A stretch of DNA of 64,000 nucleotides from Sphingobacterium sp. UBA5670 (GCF_002420705.1 NZ_DIIM01000018.1:97982-161981), one strand, 5' to 3'; shown: positions 34,659 through 43,778, counted from the first letter of the stretch. A program made the numbers and translations. Notes: generated by a model not told the origin, from the sequence alone.

Positions 34659-37382
34659 TTATAAAAACATTTTTGTAAAATCCCATGATAGTTTAAGCAT
34701 ATAATATCTGCGTATCGTATCATATCGACGTTGTGTAAAGACAGAAGTCGATGCCGAACGACTAAAGCCCTTATTCTGATTAAGAACATCGTTGATCATA
34801 AAATCTAATACCAACGATTCATTTTTCAGGAATTTTTTACTCACACCCGGATGCAATAAAAACTGTTCAAACTTCTCGTCAAAAGCTTTGGTTGCAGCTT
34901 CATAGGAATAAGTGTAATTGGTATAAACCTTAAATGTTTTGTTGAAGAAATACTCCACACTTCCATTGGAAGCAAATACAAAACCATTGCTATTGGTATT
35001 GCGTTCCAAACTTGATTTCATCAAACGATACTGTGGACTAAAGTTTAGGTCAAAATTTAAACCTGTCTTGGTGTCTCTTTTGAAATTATACGTAAAATTA
35101 AAGTTCGTCGTATTGACTTTATTCAATTGGTGATTGAACATATTATAGTTATCACTCATATTCACATAAAACTGTGGCGAGTTGGACAGTCCTAGTTTTT
35201 TGCTCAATTTGAAGTAGACTCCGGACCATACATTTAGGGAGGTATTTGTCTTACCCTCCACATTATTCCACGTATATGTATTGATTCCTTTTAGTGTATC
35301 GATATTCTGTGTAATTGGGTTCTTTTCGGTAGAAATATTACCACCAACATAAACATAGTTTCCGGTCAACACGCGGAACGAATTATAATTCAGATTTAAT
35401 GAGTTTCTAAATGACGGTTTTAAGTTTTCATTTCCCAAATAGCGATTAATCTGGTCTGAGTTATCCAAGATTGGTTGGATCTGGCTCAATGAAGGCAATT
35501 GATTTTTACCGGTATAATTCATCCATAAACCCTTCGTTTTGGTAAAGGAATAGCCTGCACTTACATTTGGATTGTACGTAAAGTAACTTCTTGTAATCCC
35601 CTCACTTGTATAGTTATTGAATTGTTTCAATTTGTCATTATTGAAATTATTAGCCACAGTGAACTTAAATTTTTCAGTTGTGTGAACTATAGCCAATTTG
35701 TATCTGCTGCTGCTTCTATCAAAATCATAGTTGTTACTAAAGCGACGGTCCAATTGATCATAATTCCCCTGTCCATCATTATTGAAAGATTCCACAATAG
35801 AACTACTGTTACTTTGTTCAATTCCTGTCCCCACAACAAGATTCCAAATTTTAGATAAGGGTTCAGTATAGGAAATCGAAGCGCTTAGCACATCACTTGT
35901 ATTATTACGTACTTTACTTTGATCCGTAGTTGAATCTGTTTTTAAGCTATAATTTCTCAGGTCAGAATTTAAATGTCCAGTACCTTTCATCTCATTTCTT
36001 TTCCATTGACCATCAAATGTAAAAGAACGTCCTTTTTTCTTGAATTTATGGGTAAAATAGCTACTAAAGTTGAACTCGTTGATGTTATTTTGCACCAATT
36101 CCCGTGTATTCTCGGCAATGGTTGTATCTGCGTTTTGGCCAAACTGATAAGCTTCACGCTTGTTATCTGACCAAAGATTTTTTCTTGACGCACCACCTCG
36201 TATGGTCAAGAGATTTAGCGAATCTAATTTCAGGTCATATTTTAGATTGGCACGATGCTGGTCATTTTCGGAATCGACATTCTTAACCGATTTGTTATTG
36301 ATCAAACCGGTCATAATCGTTTCATCATTTCCATCACTGCTTAATCTTCCATATTTATAGTTAATGTTGACTGTATGTTTATCCTTATCAAATTTGTCTG
36401 AGAAGTTAACCCCCGAATTTATGGCACGAGGTACACCAATAACACCTTGTCCTGAAAAGGGATCCGTAAAATTGGACCAGCTCATCGAACCATCATCACC
36501 ATACGATACACCTGAATCACCGCCATATTTTTGCGCATCCTGCCAGTTCATGCTCGTAGTACCATTATTACCAAAAAGCCCATAAACTGATATTTTTTGC
36601 GAACCCTTAAATTTGTTCAACATCAATTGTCCCATATAATAGTCGTCGGTTCCTCCACCAAGAAGCGCTTTTCCGAACATACCATTTTTAGAGCCTTCTT
36701 TTAGCTTCACATTGATCGTTTGCTCACGCTGACCGTCATCCACTCCTGTTCGCTCTGCCTGCTCAGATTTTTTCTCGTAAACCTGAACCTTATCCACCAT
36801 ATCCGATCGGATATTTCGTGTTACCAACGTCGGATCGTCACCGAAAAATTCTTCTCCATCTACCAATACCTTCTTTACTGTTTTACCTTGTGCGGTTATC
36901 TTTCCGGATGCGTCGACCGTGATTCCGGGTAAGGCTTTCAACAGGTCTTCAACTTTGGCATTTTTCTCAACCTTAAAACTGCCGGCGTCATATTCTGTGG
37001 TATCACCTTTAATTGTGATGGGAATACGTCCCGTAACGATGACTTCTTGTAATAATGTAGCTGTGTTTGTTAGGCCAATAGCCAATTTAGAGTAGTCCAC
37101 CCCAGGTTGGATCTCCGTATAAAAATCACCATACTTGGGGTAACTCACAATCAGTACGTAAGCTCCTGTATCGGGCTTGGCTAAGGAAAATAGGCCATTT
37201 TCATCCGATCGGGTAAAGCCCGTCAATATGGAATCTTTAGCGGTCAACAGCATCACTGTTGCATCTGATAACTTTAGTTGGTCCTTTACATCACTTATTT
37301 TCCCAGCAATCTTGGATTGACCTGAAACCAAACCAGGGATAGCAAAAATGAAAAATAAGAGAATTTGTAAAACTCTTTTCAT
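34659..37382 (-). CDS. TonB-receptor-like outer membrane beta-barrel protein (copy 2)
   Basis: The 907-residue protein has a signal peptide, a carboxypeptidase-regulatory-like domain (KIAGKISDVKDQLKLSDATVMLL), a plug region (EYDAGSFKVEKNAKVEDLLK, VDGEEFFGDDP) and a barrel. The first 230 residues are nearly identical in pattern to copy 1. The early barrel has diverged and contains a Gly/Ser/Asp-rich stretch (about 265-310) absent from copy 1. It lies downstream of the ECF sigma/anti-sigma-like genes on the same strand. Confidence 0.92.
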   Translation of the reverse strand: MKRVLQILLFFIFAIPGLVSGQSKIAGKISDVKDQLKLSDATVMLLTAKDSILTGFTRSDENGLFSLAKPDTGAYVLIVSYPKYGDFYTEIQPGVDYSKLAIGLTNTATLLQEVIVTGRIPITIKGDTTEYDAGSFKVEKNAKVEDLLKALPGITVDASGKITAQGKTVKKVLVDGEEFFGDDPTLVTRNIRSDMVDKVQVYEKKSEQAERTGVDDGQREQTINVKLKEGSKNGMFGKALLGGGTDDYYMGQLMLNKFKGSQKISVYGLFGNNGTTSMNWQDAQKYGGDSGVSYGDDGSMSWSNFTDPFSGQGVIGVPRAINSGVNFSDKFDKDKHTVNINYKYGRLSSDGNDETIMTGLINNKSVKNVDSENDQHRANLKYDLKLDSLNLLTIRGGASRKNLWSDNKREAYQFGQNADTTIAENTRELVQNNINEFNFSSYFTHKFKKKGRSFTFDGQWKRNEMKGTGHLNSDLRNYSLKTDSTTDQSKVRNNTSDVLSASISYTEPLSKIWNLVVGTGIEQSNSSSIVESFNNDGQGNYDQLDRRFSNNYDFDRSSSRYKLAIVHTTEKFKFTVANNFNNDKLKQFNNYTSEGITRSYFTYNPNVSAGYSFTKTKGLWMNYTGKNQLPSLSQIQPILDNSDQINRYLGNENLKPSFRNSLNLNYNSFRVLTGNYVYVGGNISTEKNPITQNIDTLKGINTYTWNNVEGKTNTSLNVWSGVYFKLSKKLGLSNSPQFYVNMSDNYNMFNHQLNKVNTTNFNFTYNFKRDTKTGLNFDLNFSPQYRLMKSSLERNTNSNGFVFASNGSVEYFFNKTFKVYTNYTYSYEAATKAFDEKFEQFLLHPGVSKKFLKNESLVLDFMINDVLNQNKGFSRSASTSVFTQRRYDTIRRYYMLKLSWDFTKMFL

Positions 37383-37566
37383 AAAATTGTTGGATAGTAA
37401 ATTAATATCAATATAACATTAGTAGATAAAACCAATGTTTTGTTACAGTAAATTTAATTTTATTTCTTAAAACACTGATTTTGGCCCATAGTTCCCCATT
37501 CGAGCAAAATAGAAGATCCATTTTACAAAAGCTCAGATCCTAAACATTCATCAAGAAACACCTTCG

Positions 37567-37920
37567 CTATACTTGATAATGCTTCTTCTGTTGCATATTG
37601 ATGAGTCGCCACAACTGAAGACAGAAGAAGCATATCAAAACAGCAAAAGATAATTGGCAACCTATTGCGCTATAATTTTTAAGATCGGGGGCTATATCTG
37701 CAACCTGAATTTTGGCCATCAGATAATTGTTTAGCATCATACCGCAAACTGTTCCAAGAAGAAAAAATGTAATTGCATACTTCTTATTTGACAGCGCTTT
37801 CTCTTTATTTTTCTCAAGGGCCGCGATACCGTCTATGATACGTTGTTCAAAATCATCAAATGGCAGTTCTATTTTACTCATTTGCATAACTTTTTTGAAT
37901 TTTTCCTGTTCCTTATCCAT
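37567..37920 (-). CDS. Small membrane protein, possible anti-sigma partner
   Basis: The 117-residue protein has a charged cytoplasmic N-terminus of about 45 residues (KFKKVMQMSKIELPFDDFEQRIIDGI) and two membrane helices (about 47-68 and 83-105). Its start overlaps the sigma factor gene's end by 8 bases, which indicates translational coupling. Size, topology and position fit an anti-sigma-like regulator, but I see no named anti-sigma domain. Confidence 0.7.
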   Translation of the reverse strand: MDKEQEKFKKVMQMSKIELPFDDFEQRIIDGIAALEKNKEKALSNKKYAITFFLLGTVCGMMLNNYLMAKIQVADIAPDLKNYSAIGCQLSFAVLICFFCLQLWRLINMQQKKHYQV

Positions 37921-38464
37921 AATACTCCGCTTTTTTTATTAACTGATTCAAGATAATCTGCATATTTTTACGGGCTCGATGCAATATGACTTTTGTATTT
38001 GACAGTGTCCAGCCCATAATTTCCTGAATTTCATCCATCGACTGTTCTTCCAAATAGAATAAACGTAATGCAACAGACTCCCGAGCGGGCAATATCGTGA
38101 GTGCATCGTTGATCATTTCTTTTCTCTCATGTTCGATTATCTCATCCAATACCGAATCGTCATGTGATATGTCATGGTGGGACAGATCAAAATTGACCAG
38201 GTCCAGTTTCTTATGCCGAACGGCATTAAAAGCCACATGCACCACAATCCGGTAAAACCAGGTACTAAATTTAGATTTTCCTTTAAAGGAAGACAGCGAT
38301 TGATAGCACTTTATAAATGCTTCCTGAACGGCATCTTCTGCCAAATGCTCTTCCTTTACAATAGAAAGAGCGACAGAAAATGCCATATCCTTATACGTTT
38401 TTATAAAATAGCGATAGGATTCCACATCACCTGATAGAACTTTTCGAATATAGATTTCATCCAT
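37913..38464 (-). CDS. ECF-type RNA polymerase sigma factor
   Basis: The protein of about 183 residues has region 2 (YFIKTYKDMAFSVALSIVKEEHLAEDAVQEAFIKCYQSL, FSTWFYRIVVHVAFNAVR) and region 4 (LPARESVALRLFYLEEQSMDEIQEIMGWTLSNTKVILHRARK). I take the ATG at 38464 (MDEIYIRKVLSGD), which leaves 7 bases after the upstream gene. It lies in a unit of three: a small membrane protein, this sigma factor and a probable membrane partner. The GLPGLI/barrel units downstream are possible targets. Confidence 0.93.
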   Translation of the reverse strand: MDEIYIRKVLSGDVESYRYFIKTYKDMAFSVALSIVKEEHLAEDAVQEAFIKCYQSLSSFKGKSKFSTWFYRIVVHVAFNAVRHKKLDLVNFDLSHHDISHDDSVLDEIIEHERKEMINDALTILPARESVALRLFYLEEQSMDEIQEIMGWTLSNTKVILHRARKNMQIILNQLIKKAEYYG

Positions 38465-38471
38465 TGGCGGG

Positions 38472-38786
38472 TTAAATATCGCGTTTTTTATCCAATCGGT
38501 TAGCAATTATCATCGCAAGCCCTGCAGAAATAATCAAAATTGCTACGGCAAGTGAATCCGGCAAATCAGTTTTGATGTAATTGTCCAATATACCGACAAT
38601 GAACAAACCAATTCCGATACCAAGAACCAAGATTCCGGGCTTTTGCCAATCCAAAGACTCCTTTTTCCTACTTTCGCTAGGTAGGTGTACTGTGGCGCTT
38701 CGATAACGCATAATAAAATAAACACACAGGGTAATACACGTAAATAATCCGACGCCCAAAATGGCTGCTACTGATTGCTTTTCCAT
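38472..38786 (-). CDS. Small membrane protein (DUF6249-like)
   Basis: The 104-residue protein has three predicted helices (about 5-27, 50-67 and 77-95) separated by a charged loop (ESRKKESLDWQK), and it ends in RLDKKRDI. It resembles small DUF6249-type proteins that accompany ECF sigma genes in this phylum, but this assignment is tentative. It is the first gene of the sigma operon. Confidence 0.65.
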   Translation of the reverse strand: MEKQSVAAILGVGLFTCITLCVYFIMRYRSATVHLPSESRKKESLDWQKPGILVLGIGIGLFIVGILDNYIKTDLPDSLAVAILIISAGLAMIIANRLDKKRDI

Positions 38787-38844
38787 AATTATTTGAATTA
38801 GTTTTTACATTAGTCACCACCATTCCCGAAAAGGTTACAACAAA

Positions 38845-38876
38845 TTGAGTTAAATGTGTCGATTTGTGTAAATTTG
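38845..38876 (+). promoter_or_regulatory. Promoter of the M20 dipeptidase gene
   Basis: TTG at 38845-38847 and TAAATTTG at 38869-38876 are 21 bases apart and match the Bacteroidota -33/-7 pattern. The predicted start of transcription near 38883 supports the ATG at 38894 over one at 38864. Confidence 0.6.
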
Positions 38877-38893
38877 TTTCAAACACAAACAAT

Positions 38894-40264
38894 ATGCAAA
38901 ACATTAAAGAATATGTAGAAGCAAACAAGCAACGTTTTTTAGATGAGTTGTTTGATTTATTGCGTTTACCTTCAGTAAGTGCTGATCCTAAATTTAAAGG
39001 AGATGTGGAGAAGACTGCTGAATTTGTTGCTCAGAAATTGCGTGAGGCAGGAGCCGACAATGTAGAAGTTTGCCCTACTGCTGGTAATCCAATCGTTTAT
39101 GGAGAAAAAATTATCGATCCAGCGCTACCTACCGTATTAACTTATGGCCATTACGACGTACAGCCTGCTGATCCATATGAATTGTGGGATACCCCTCCTT
39201 TCGAACCGACAGTCCGTGATGGCAAAATCTATGCTCGTGGTTCTGCCGATGATAAAGGTCAGTTTTATATGCATGTAAAAGCCTTCGAATACATGATGAA
39301 AAATGATGCATTAGCATGTAACATCAAATTTATGATTGAGGGTGAAGAGGAAGTGGGCTCAGTCAATTTGGGTACATTTGTTAAAGAAAATACGGAAAGA
39401 CTGAAAGCTGATGTTATTGTTATATCTGACACATCAATGATCAGCATGGCACAACCCTCATTAGAAACTGGCTTACGTGGACTATCTTATGTTGAAGTAG
39501 AAGTAACTGGTCCTAATAGAGACTTACACTCCGGTGTATATGGTGGAGCTGTAGCCAATCCTGCGACAATATTAGCAAAACTGATCGCCTCATTGCATGA
39601 TGAAAACAATCATATCGCCATTCCGGGATTTTATGATGATGTTGTCGAATTGACTGCTGAAGAACGCAAAGCATTAAATGAAGCACCGTTCGATATTGAA
39701 GAATACAAAACAGATTTAGGTATCCAAAATATCTGGGGCGAAAAAGGGTATACCACCTTGGAACGTACAGGTATTCGACCAACCTTGGAAGTCAACGGTA
39801 TCTGGGGTGGTTATATCGGCGAAGGAGCCAAGACTGTATTGCCTTCAAAAGCTAATGCAAAAATCTCGATGCGTCTTGTACCAAATCAAAACTCTCATCG
39901 TATTACAGAGCTTTTCAAAAAACATTTTGAATCTATTGCTCCTGATTATGTGAAAGTAGAAGTTAAACCTCATCATGGTGGTGAACCTGTAGTAACACCT
40001 ACGGACAGCGTTGCTTACAAAGCGGCAGAGAAAGCCTTACATGAAACATTTGGTGTGAAACCTATCCCGACACGTGGTGGCGGTTCTATTCCAATTGTTG
40101 CTCTTTTCGAAGACGTATTGGGTTTAAAAACAGTACTTCTGGGATTTGGTTTGGATAGCGATAACCTACACTCGCCAAATGAAAAATATGGCATTGAGAA
40201 TTACCTCATGGGAATTTCAACGATTCCTTTATTTCATAAATATTACGCGGAACTAAGCAAATAA
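38894..40264 (+). CDS. M20 family dipeptidase
   Basis: This di-zinc peptidase of about 456 residues shows the M20 core: YGHYDVQPAD, ARGSADDKGQ, EGEEEVGS, and the dimerisation/lid part with GGGSIPIV and a final SDNLHSPNEKYG carrying a zinc-ligand His. Members hydrolyse dipeptides in the cytosol. It has its own promoter and a hairpin terminator. Confidence 0.93.
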   Translation: MQNIKEYVEANKQRFLDELFDLLRLPSVSADPKFKGDVEKTAEFVAQKLREAGADNVEVCPTAGNPIVYGEKIIDPALPTVLTYGHYDVQPADPYELWDTPPFEPTVRDGKIYARGSADDKGQFYMHVKAFEYMMKNDALACNIKFMIEGEEEVGSVNLGTFVKENTERLKADVIVISDTSMISMAQPSLETGLRGLSYVEVEVTGPNRDLHSGVYGGAVANPATILAKLIASLHDENNHIAIPGFYDDVVELTAEERKALNEAPFDIEEYKTDLGIQNIWGEKGYTTLERTGIRPTLEVNGIWGGYIGEGAKTVLPSKANAKISMRLVPNQNSHRITELFKKHFESIAPDYVKVEVKPHHGGEPVVTPTDSVAYKAAEKALHETFGVKPIPTRGGGSIPIVALFEDVLGLKTVLLGFGLDSDNLHSPNEKYGIENYLMGISTIPLFHKYYAELSK

Positions 40265-40279
40265 TTTAGTTTTTCATTA

Positions 40280-40320
40280 GATAAAGGGTTATTTTTAAAT
40301 TTTAGAAATAACCCTTTATC
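40280..40320 (+). terminator. Hairpin between the dipeptidase and LysR genes
   Basis: GATAAAGGGTTATTT (40280-40294) pairs perfectly with AAATAACCCTTTATC (40306-40320), followed by GTTTTA. It ends 5 bases before the LysR start codon, so it may also shape the lysR mRNA leader. Confidence 0.65.
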
Positions 40321-40325
40321 GTTTT

Positions 40326-41228
40326 ATGGATTTTGATTTTCGCTTAATCGTTTTTTACACTGCAGCTCAGCACCTTAATTTCACCAAAACGGCTTCGGCT
40401 CTTTTTATCTCGCAACCTGCAGTAAGCAAAAACATCCAGGAATTAGAAAAAAAACTTGGTGTACCACTGTTTGAAAGAAAGGGCAACAACCTCAATCTGA
40501 CTGATCCAGGTCTCATCCTTTATAAGTATGCGCAACAGATTATCAATCTTTATAATCAGGCGGGCCAGGAAATACAGGAATTACAAAAAGGCCGAAAAGG
40601 AAATCTTGTTTTGGGAGCCAGCACAACCATCTCCCAATATATTTTACCTGCTTTGCTTGCCGATTTTCTGTCTCAATATCCCAACAACCGCATCCAGTCT
40701 TTTCAATCCAATAGCCGCAGTATTGAGGAACAGCTTGTCGATAAAACACTGGATCTAGGCATTACTGAAGGTTCCACGGATAACCGGGCGCTGAAATACA
40801 TTCCTTTTATGAAGGATGAGCTGGTCCTCGTTACAAATAGCCAGAATCCACTATTAAATCAATTAAAAAATCCGATCCTATCAGATATTACACGCTTGCC
40901 TCTGGTACTTCGCGAGCAAGGATCGGGTACACGAACAATTATTGAGAATGCACTAAAAGATAATCGTATTAATTTATCGGAAGTACAGATAGAAATGATC
41001 CTACCTTCGACGGAAAGCATCAAAGGTTACCTGGCCCGTCGTAATAGCTTTGCCTTTTTATCCATTCATACGGTACAGAAAGAAGTACTTAACAATCAAT
41101 TGGCTATTGTCGATATTCCACAATTGACAATAGAACGTTATTTCTATTTTACTCATTTATATGGAGGACTTGCCGGTACGCCCAACCAGTTTCTGCAATT
41201 CTGTCTGCGGCAAAACTTCAAGTTATAA
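40326..41228 (+). CDS. LysR family transcriptional regulator
   Basis: The 300-residue protein has an N-terminal winged helix-turn-helix (FYTAAQHLNFTKTASALFISQPAVSKNIQELEKKLG, about 8-42) and a LysR effector-binding domain with GNLVLGASTTISQYILP and LVLREQGSGTRTIIE, the style of CysB/Cbl-type regulators. It precedes the cytochrome c-DsrE-binding-protein genes on the same strand and is the obvious candidate regulator. The effector is unknown; a sulfur compound is inference. Confidence 0.92.
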   Translation: MDFDFRLIVFYTAAQHLNFTKTASALFISQPAVSKNIQELEKKLGVPLFERKGNNLNLTDPGLILYKYAQQIINLYNQAGQEIQELQKGRKGNLVLGASTTISQYILPALLADFLSQYPNNRIQSFQSNSRSIEEQLVDKTLDLGITEGSTDNRALKYIPFMKDELVLVTNSQNPLLNQLKNPILSDITRLPLVLREQGSGTRTIIENALKDNRINLSEVQIEMILPSTESIKGYLARRNSFAFLSIHTVQKEVLNNQLAIVDIPQLTIERYFYFTHLYGGLAGTPNQFLQFCLRQNFKL

Positions 41229-41308
41229 CCAAATGTTATGTCTCATAAACAAACTTCGTTTTAATTCCGCATTTAAGGGGGGTAGATTTGTGCAAATGAA
41301 TTAGCGTA

Positions 41309-42289
41309 ATGGAATATAAAAAACTAACAAATTATTTAAAGGCGCTTAGCTGGATCATTGTCGCATTGGTCATTACGTGTACGACCTTATGTGTATTTCC
41401 GCTAAAACATGAGGAAAACAAAAAACAAATAGATTCTCTAGAAATGCACAGCGATTCACTTATAACGCACGTCTCCCAATTTAAAGAAATCTCTTTCAAA
41501 GATAATCCAGAGGGTAAAATGGCAAGTTATGGTGAAAAGCTAATCAAAAATACCTACGACTATTTTTATGATGGTGAGGTCAAAATCGGAAATAAGCTTA
41601 CCTGCAGCAGCTGTCATCTCAATGGAGGCACCAAGGCTTTCGCCGCTCCTTATGTTGGACTCACCAATGTATTTCCAACCTATATTGGCCGGGAAAACAA
41701 AGTTGAATCACTCGAAGAGCGTATCAATGGTTGTTTTGAGCGGAGTATGAACGGTCGAGCTATTCCCGAAAATAGTAAGGAAATGAGAGCCATTGTCACC
41801 TACATCAAGAACATCAGCATAAATACCGTTAATAAAGGCCGCTTGGCAGGTCAAGGATTTATTAAAATGGCCATTCCCAACCGTGCTGCAGACTTGAAAC
41901 ATGGTCAATTGGTTTTTGAGAACAAATGCACAAGTTGTCATGGAAAGGATGGACAAGGTCTACCACAAACGGCGGGAAAAGGATATCAATATCCGCCCTT
42001 ATGGGGTAAAGATAGTTACAATGATGGCGCTGGAATGGCTCGGTTGCTTACCGCTACGCGTTTTATCAAAGCAAATATGCCTTTGGGCGCAACTTATGAC
42101 GCGCCGCAATTAAAAGACGATGAGGCCTATGATGTCGCAGCATATATCAATTCTTTCGATAGACCTCAAAAATCAAATAAGCAACTGGACTATCCCAATC
42201 TAAACAAAAAGCCCAAAGACAGCCCATACCCCCCTTATGCCGATAACATTAGCATAGAACAACATAAACTCGGTCCTTATAATTTCTAA
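41309..42289 (+). CDS. Membrane-anchored dihaem cytochrome c, thiosulfate dehydrogenase (TsdA)-like
   Basis: The 326-residue protein has one N-terminal membrane anchor (about 12-32) and two haem c sites, C99-S-S-C102-H103 and C207-T-S-C210-H211, each starting a cytochrome c domain. The first domain carries GRENKVESLEERINGCFERSMNGRAIP. TsdA enzymes, which join two thiosulfates into tetrathionate, use an axial Cys on the active-site haem, and Cys142 is well placed for this. Met residues after the second haem (MAIP, ANMPLGATYDAPQL) are candidate distal ligands. It heads a run with dsrE-like and binding-protein genes, with spacings of 31 and 5 bases. Function is inferred from motifs. Confidence 0.85.
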   Translation: MEYKKLTNYLKALSWIIVALVITCTTLCVFPLKHEENKKQIDSLEMHSDSLITHVSQFKEISFKDNPEGKMASYGEKLIKNTYDYFYDGEVKIGNKLTCSSCHLNGGTKAFAAPYVGLTNVFPTYIGRENKVESLEERINGCFERSMNGRAIPENSKEMRAIVTYIKNISINTVNKGRLAGQGFIKMAIPNRAADLKHGQLVFENKCTSCHGKDGQGLPQTAGKGYQYPPLWGKDSYNDGAGMARLLTATRFIKANMPLGATYDAPQLKDDEAYDVAAYINSFDRPQKSNKQLDYPNLNKKPKDSPYPPYADNISIEQHKLGPYNF

Positions 42290-42320
42290 CTATAGACACC
42301 CCATTAAATCAATAATAAAT

Positions 42321-42791
42321 ATGAAAAAACAATTTACAATCGCATGTATTCTCTTAGCGATAATGACTATTCAAGCGAAAGCACAAGACAATAAATTGTT
42401 GCTCAATAATCATCAATACAGCGGTGCTTTAGCAAAGAAAAAAGCCTATAAAGCGATCTATCAGTTGGACAGTAATGATCCAAAAACTATCGAAAAAGCA
42501 ATCCGGAATATTAACAATGCCTTGAAAGACACGCGATTAAAGGGGCGCCTACAGATTGAATTAGTTGCATTTTCTGGTGGTACAGAAGCTTATTTAAAAA
42601 AGAATAGTCAGTATGAGAAACCATTGAAGGATCTGGTAGAGAAAGGTGTTATCGTAGCCCAATGCCTAAATACGTTGGAAGAGAAACATATTGCCAAAGA
42701 AGAACTATTTGATTTTATAGGCTACGTTCCCAGCGGAAATGGTGAATTAATCTTACGAGCAAATGAAGGTTGGGTTATCGTTAAACCATAA
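42321..42791 (+). CDS. Exported DsrE family protein
   Basis: The 156-residue protein has a signal peptide (about 1-21, ending KAQ) followed by a DsrE/DsrF-like domain: YKAIYQLDSNDPKTIEKAIRNI, IELVAFSGGTEAYL, and a conserved-position cysteine at 115 (GVIVAQCLNTLEEK). DsrE-like proteins are known as sulfur carriers or sulfur-trafficking proteins, mostly cytoplasmic; this one is exported. It lies between the cytochrome and binding-protein genes and may handle a sulfur intermediate, which is inference. Confidence 0.85.
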   Translation: MKKQFTIACILLAIMTIQAKAQDNKLLLNNHQYSGALAKKKAYKAIYQLDSNDPKTIEKAIRNINNALKDTRLKGRLQIELVAFSGGTEAYLKKNSQYEKPLKDLVEKGVIVAQCLNTLEEKHIAKEELFDFIGYVPSGNGELILRANEGWVIVKP

Positions 42792-42796
42792 GTATT

Positions 42797-43711
42797 GTGA
42801 AAAATTTTCTACTGCTTGGCCTAACAATCGCATTATTGGGAGCCCAGGAAATTAAGGCACAAGAACATCGTTTTGACCCACCCTGGAATAATCCACCAGA
42901 ATCGGCGCTGAATTTCACTGTACCCGGGATAGATAATATCCCGGATTTATATGGTGATATCGAGAATCCGCAGCTTACAGTATTTTTCGCTGGCAATCAA
43001 TTTATGGTGGTCGATGATCTACTTGCATCATTCAAAAAAGAATATCCACAATACGAACGCATTTTTGTTGAAACGCTGCCACCGGGTATTTTAGCCAAAC
43101 AGATTAAAGGTGGATCCATCACAGTAGGCAATCTACGAATTACACATAAACCAGATATTTATACAGCTAGCAAAAGGGCTATTAACGAGATGGCAGATTA
43201 CTTTAGCCATACACAGGTTTATTGCTACAACAATATCTGCCTGATGATTCCAAAAGGAAATCCCGGTAATATTAGGACATTGAATGATTTAGGAAATGAG
43301 AAAGTTCGCATCAGCATGCCTAATCCGCAATGGGAAGGGATTGGTGAGCAGATCAAAGCATCTTATAGAAAAGCAGGTGGAGAGCAACTCGTTAAGAAAA
43401 TCATGGAAGAAAAGGTGAAGGATGGCAGCACCTATCTAACGAAGATCCACCACCGAGAAAGCCCCATGCGTGTATTGTACGGACAGGCAGATGCGGCTCC
43501 GGTTTGGGCTTCTGAAGTCGTTTACCAAAAATTAATCGGTCATCCTGTCGAAGGAATCACCATTCCTGATGCACAGAACACTACCGCGACATACGTTGCT
43601 GCAAAGCTAAAAAGTGCGCCGCATACGCAGGCTGCAGATGACTTCTTAAAATTCATGGACTCCCCTTCCGCCAAAAGTATCTACAAAAAATATGGATTTA
43701 CGGTAGACTAA
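42797..43711 (+). CDS. Exported ModA-like substrate-binding protein
   Basis: The 304-residue protein starts with GTG. It has a signal peptide (about 1-22) and a type 2 periplasmic-binding fold of the molybdate/extracellular solute-binding type (LTVFFAGNQFMVVDDLLASFKKEYP, LMIPKGNPGNIRTLNDLG, ADAAPVWASEVVYQKL, ADDFLKFMDSPSAKSIYKKYGF). No ABC permease or ATPase gene is adjacent, so it may bind its ligand for the neighbouring redox proteins rather than for uptake. It follows the dsrE-like gene by 5 bases and ends at a strong terminator. Confidence 0.85.
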   Translation: MKNFLLLGLTIALLGAQEIKAQEHRFDPPWNNPPESALNFTVPGIDNIPDLYGDIENPQLTVFFAGNQFMVVDDLLASFKKEYPQYERIFVETLPPGILAKQIKGGSITVGNLRITHKPDIYTASKRAINEMADYFSHTQVYCYNNICLMIPKGNPGNIRTLNDLGNEKVRISMPNPQWEGIGEQIKASYRKAGGEQLVKKIMEEKVKDGSTYLTKIHHRESPMRVLYGQADAAPVWASEVVYQKLIGHPVEGITIPDAQNTTATYVAAKLKSAPHTQAADDFLKFMDSPSAKSIYKKYGFTVD

Positions 43712-43712
43712 A

Positions 43713-43746
43713 AAAGAAAATGGATAATTAATTATCCATTTTCTTT
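43713..43746 (+). terminator. Terminator closing the cytochrome c/DsrE cluster
   Basis: A perfect 17-bp dyad (43713-43729 with 43730-43746) centred on ATAATTAATTAT begins immediately after the stop codon and is followed by a CTTT-rich run. Confidence 0.8.
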
Positions 43747-43778
43747 CTTTACTTTAGATCAAAATTAGTTTGACTTGT

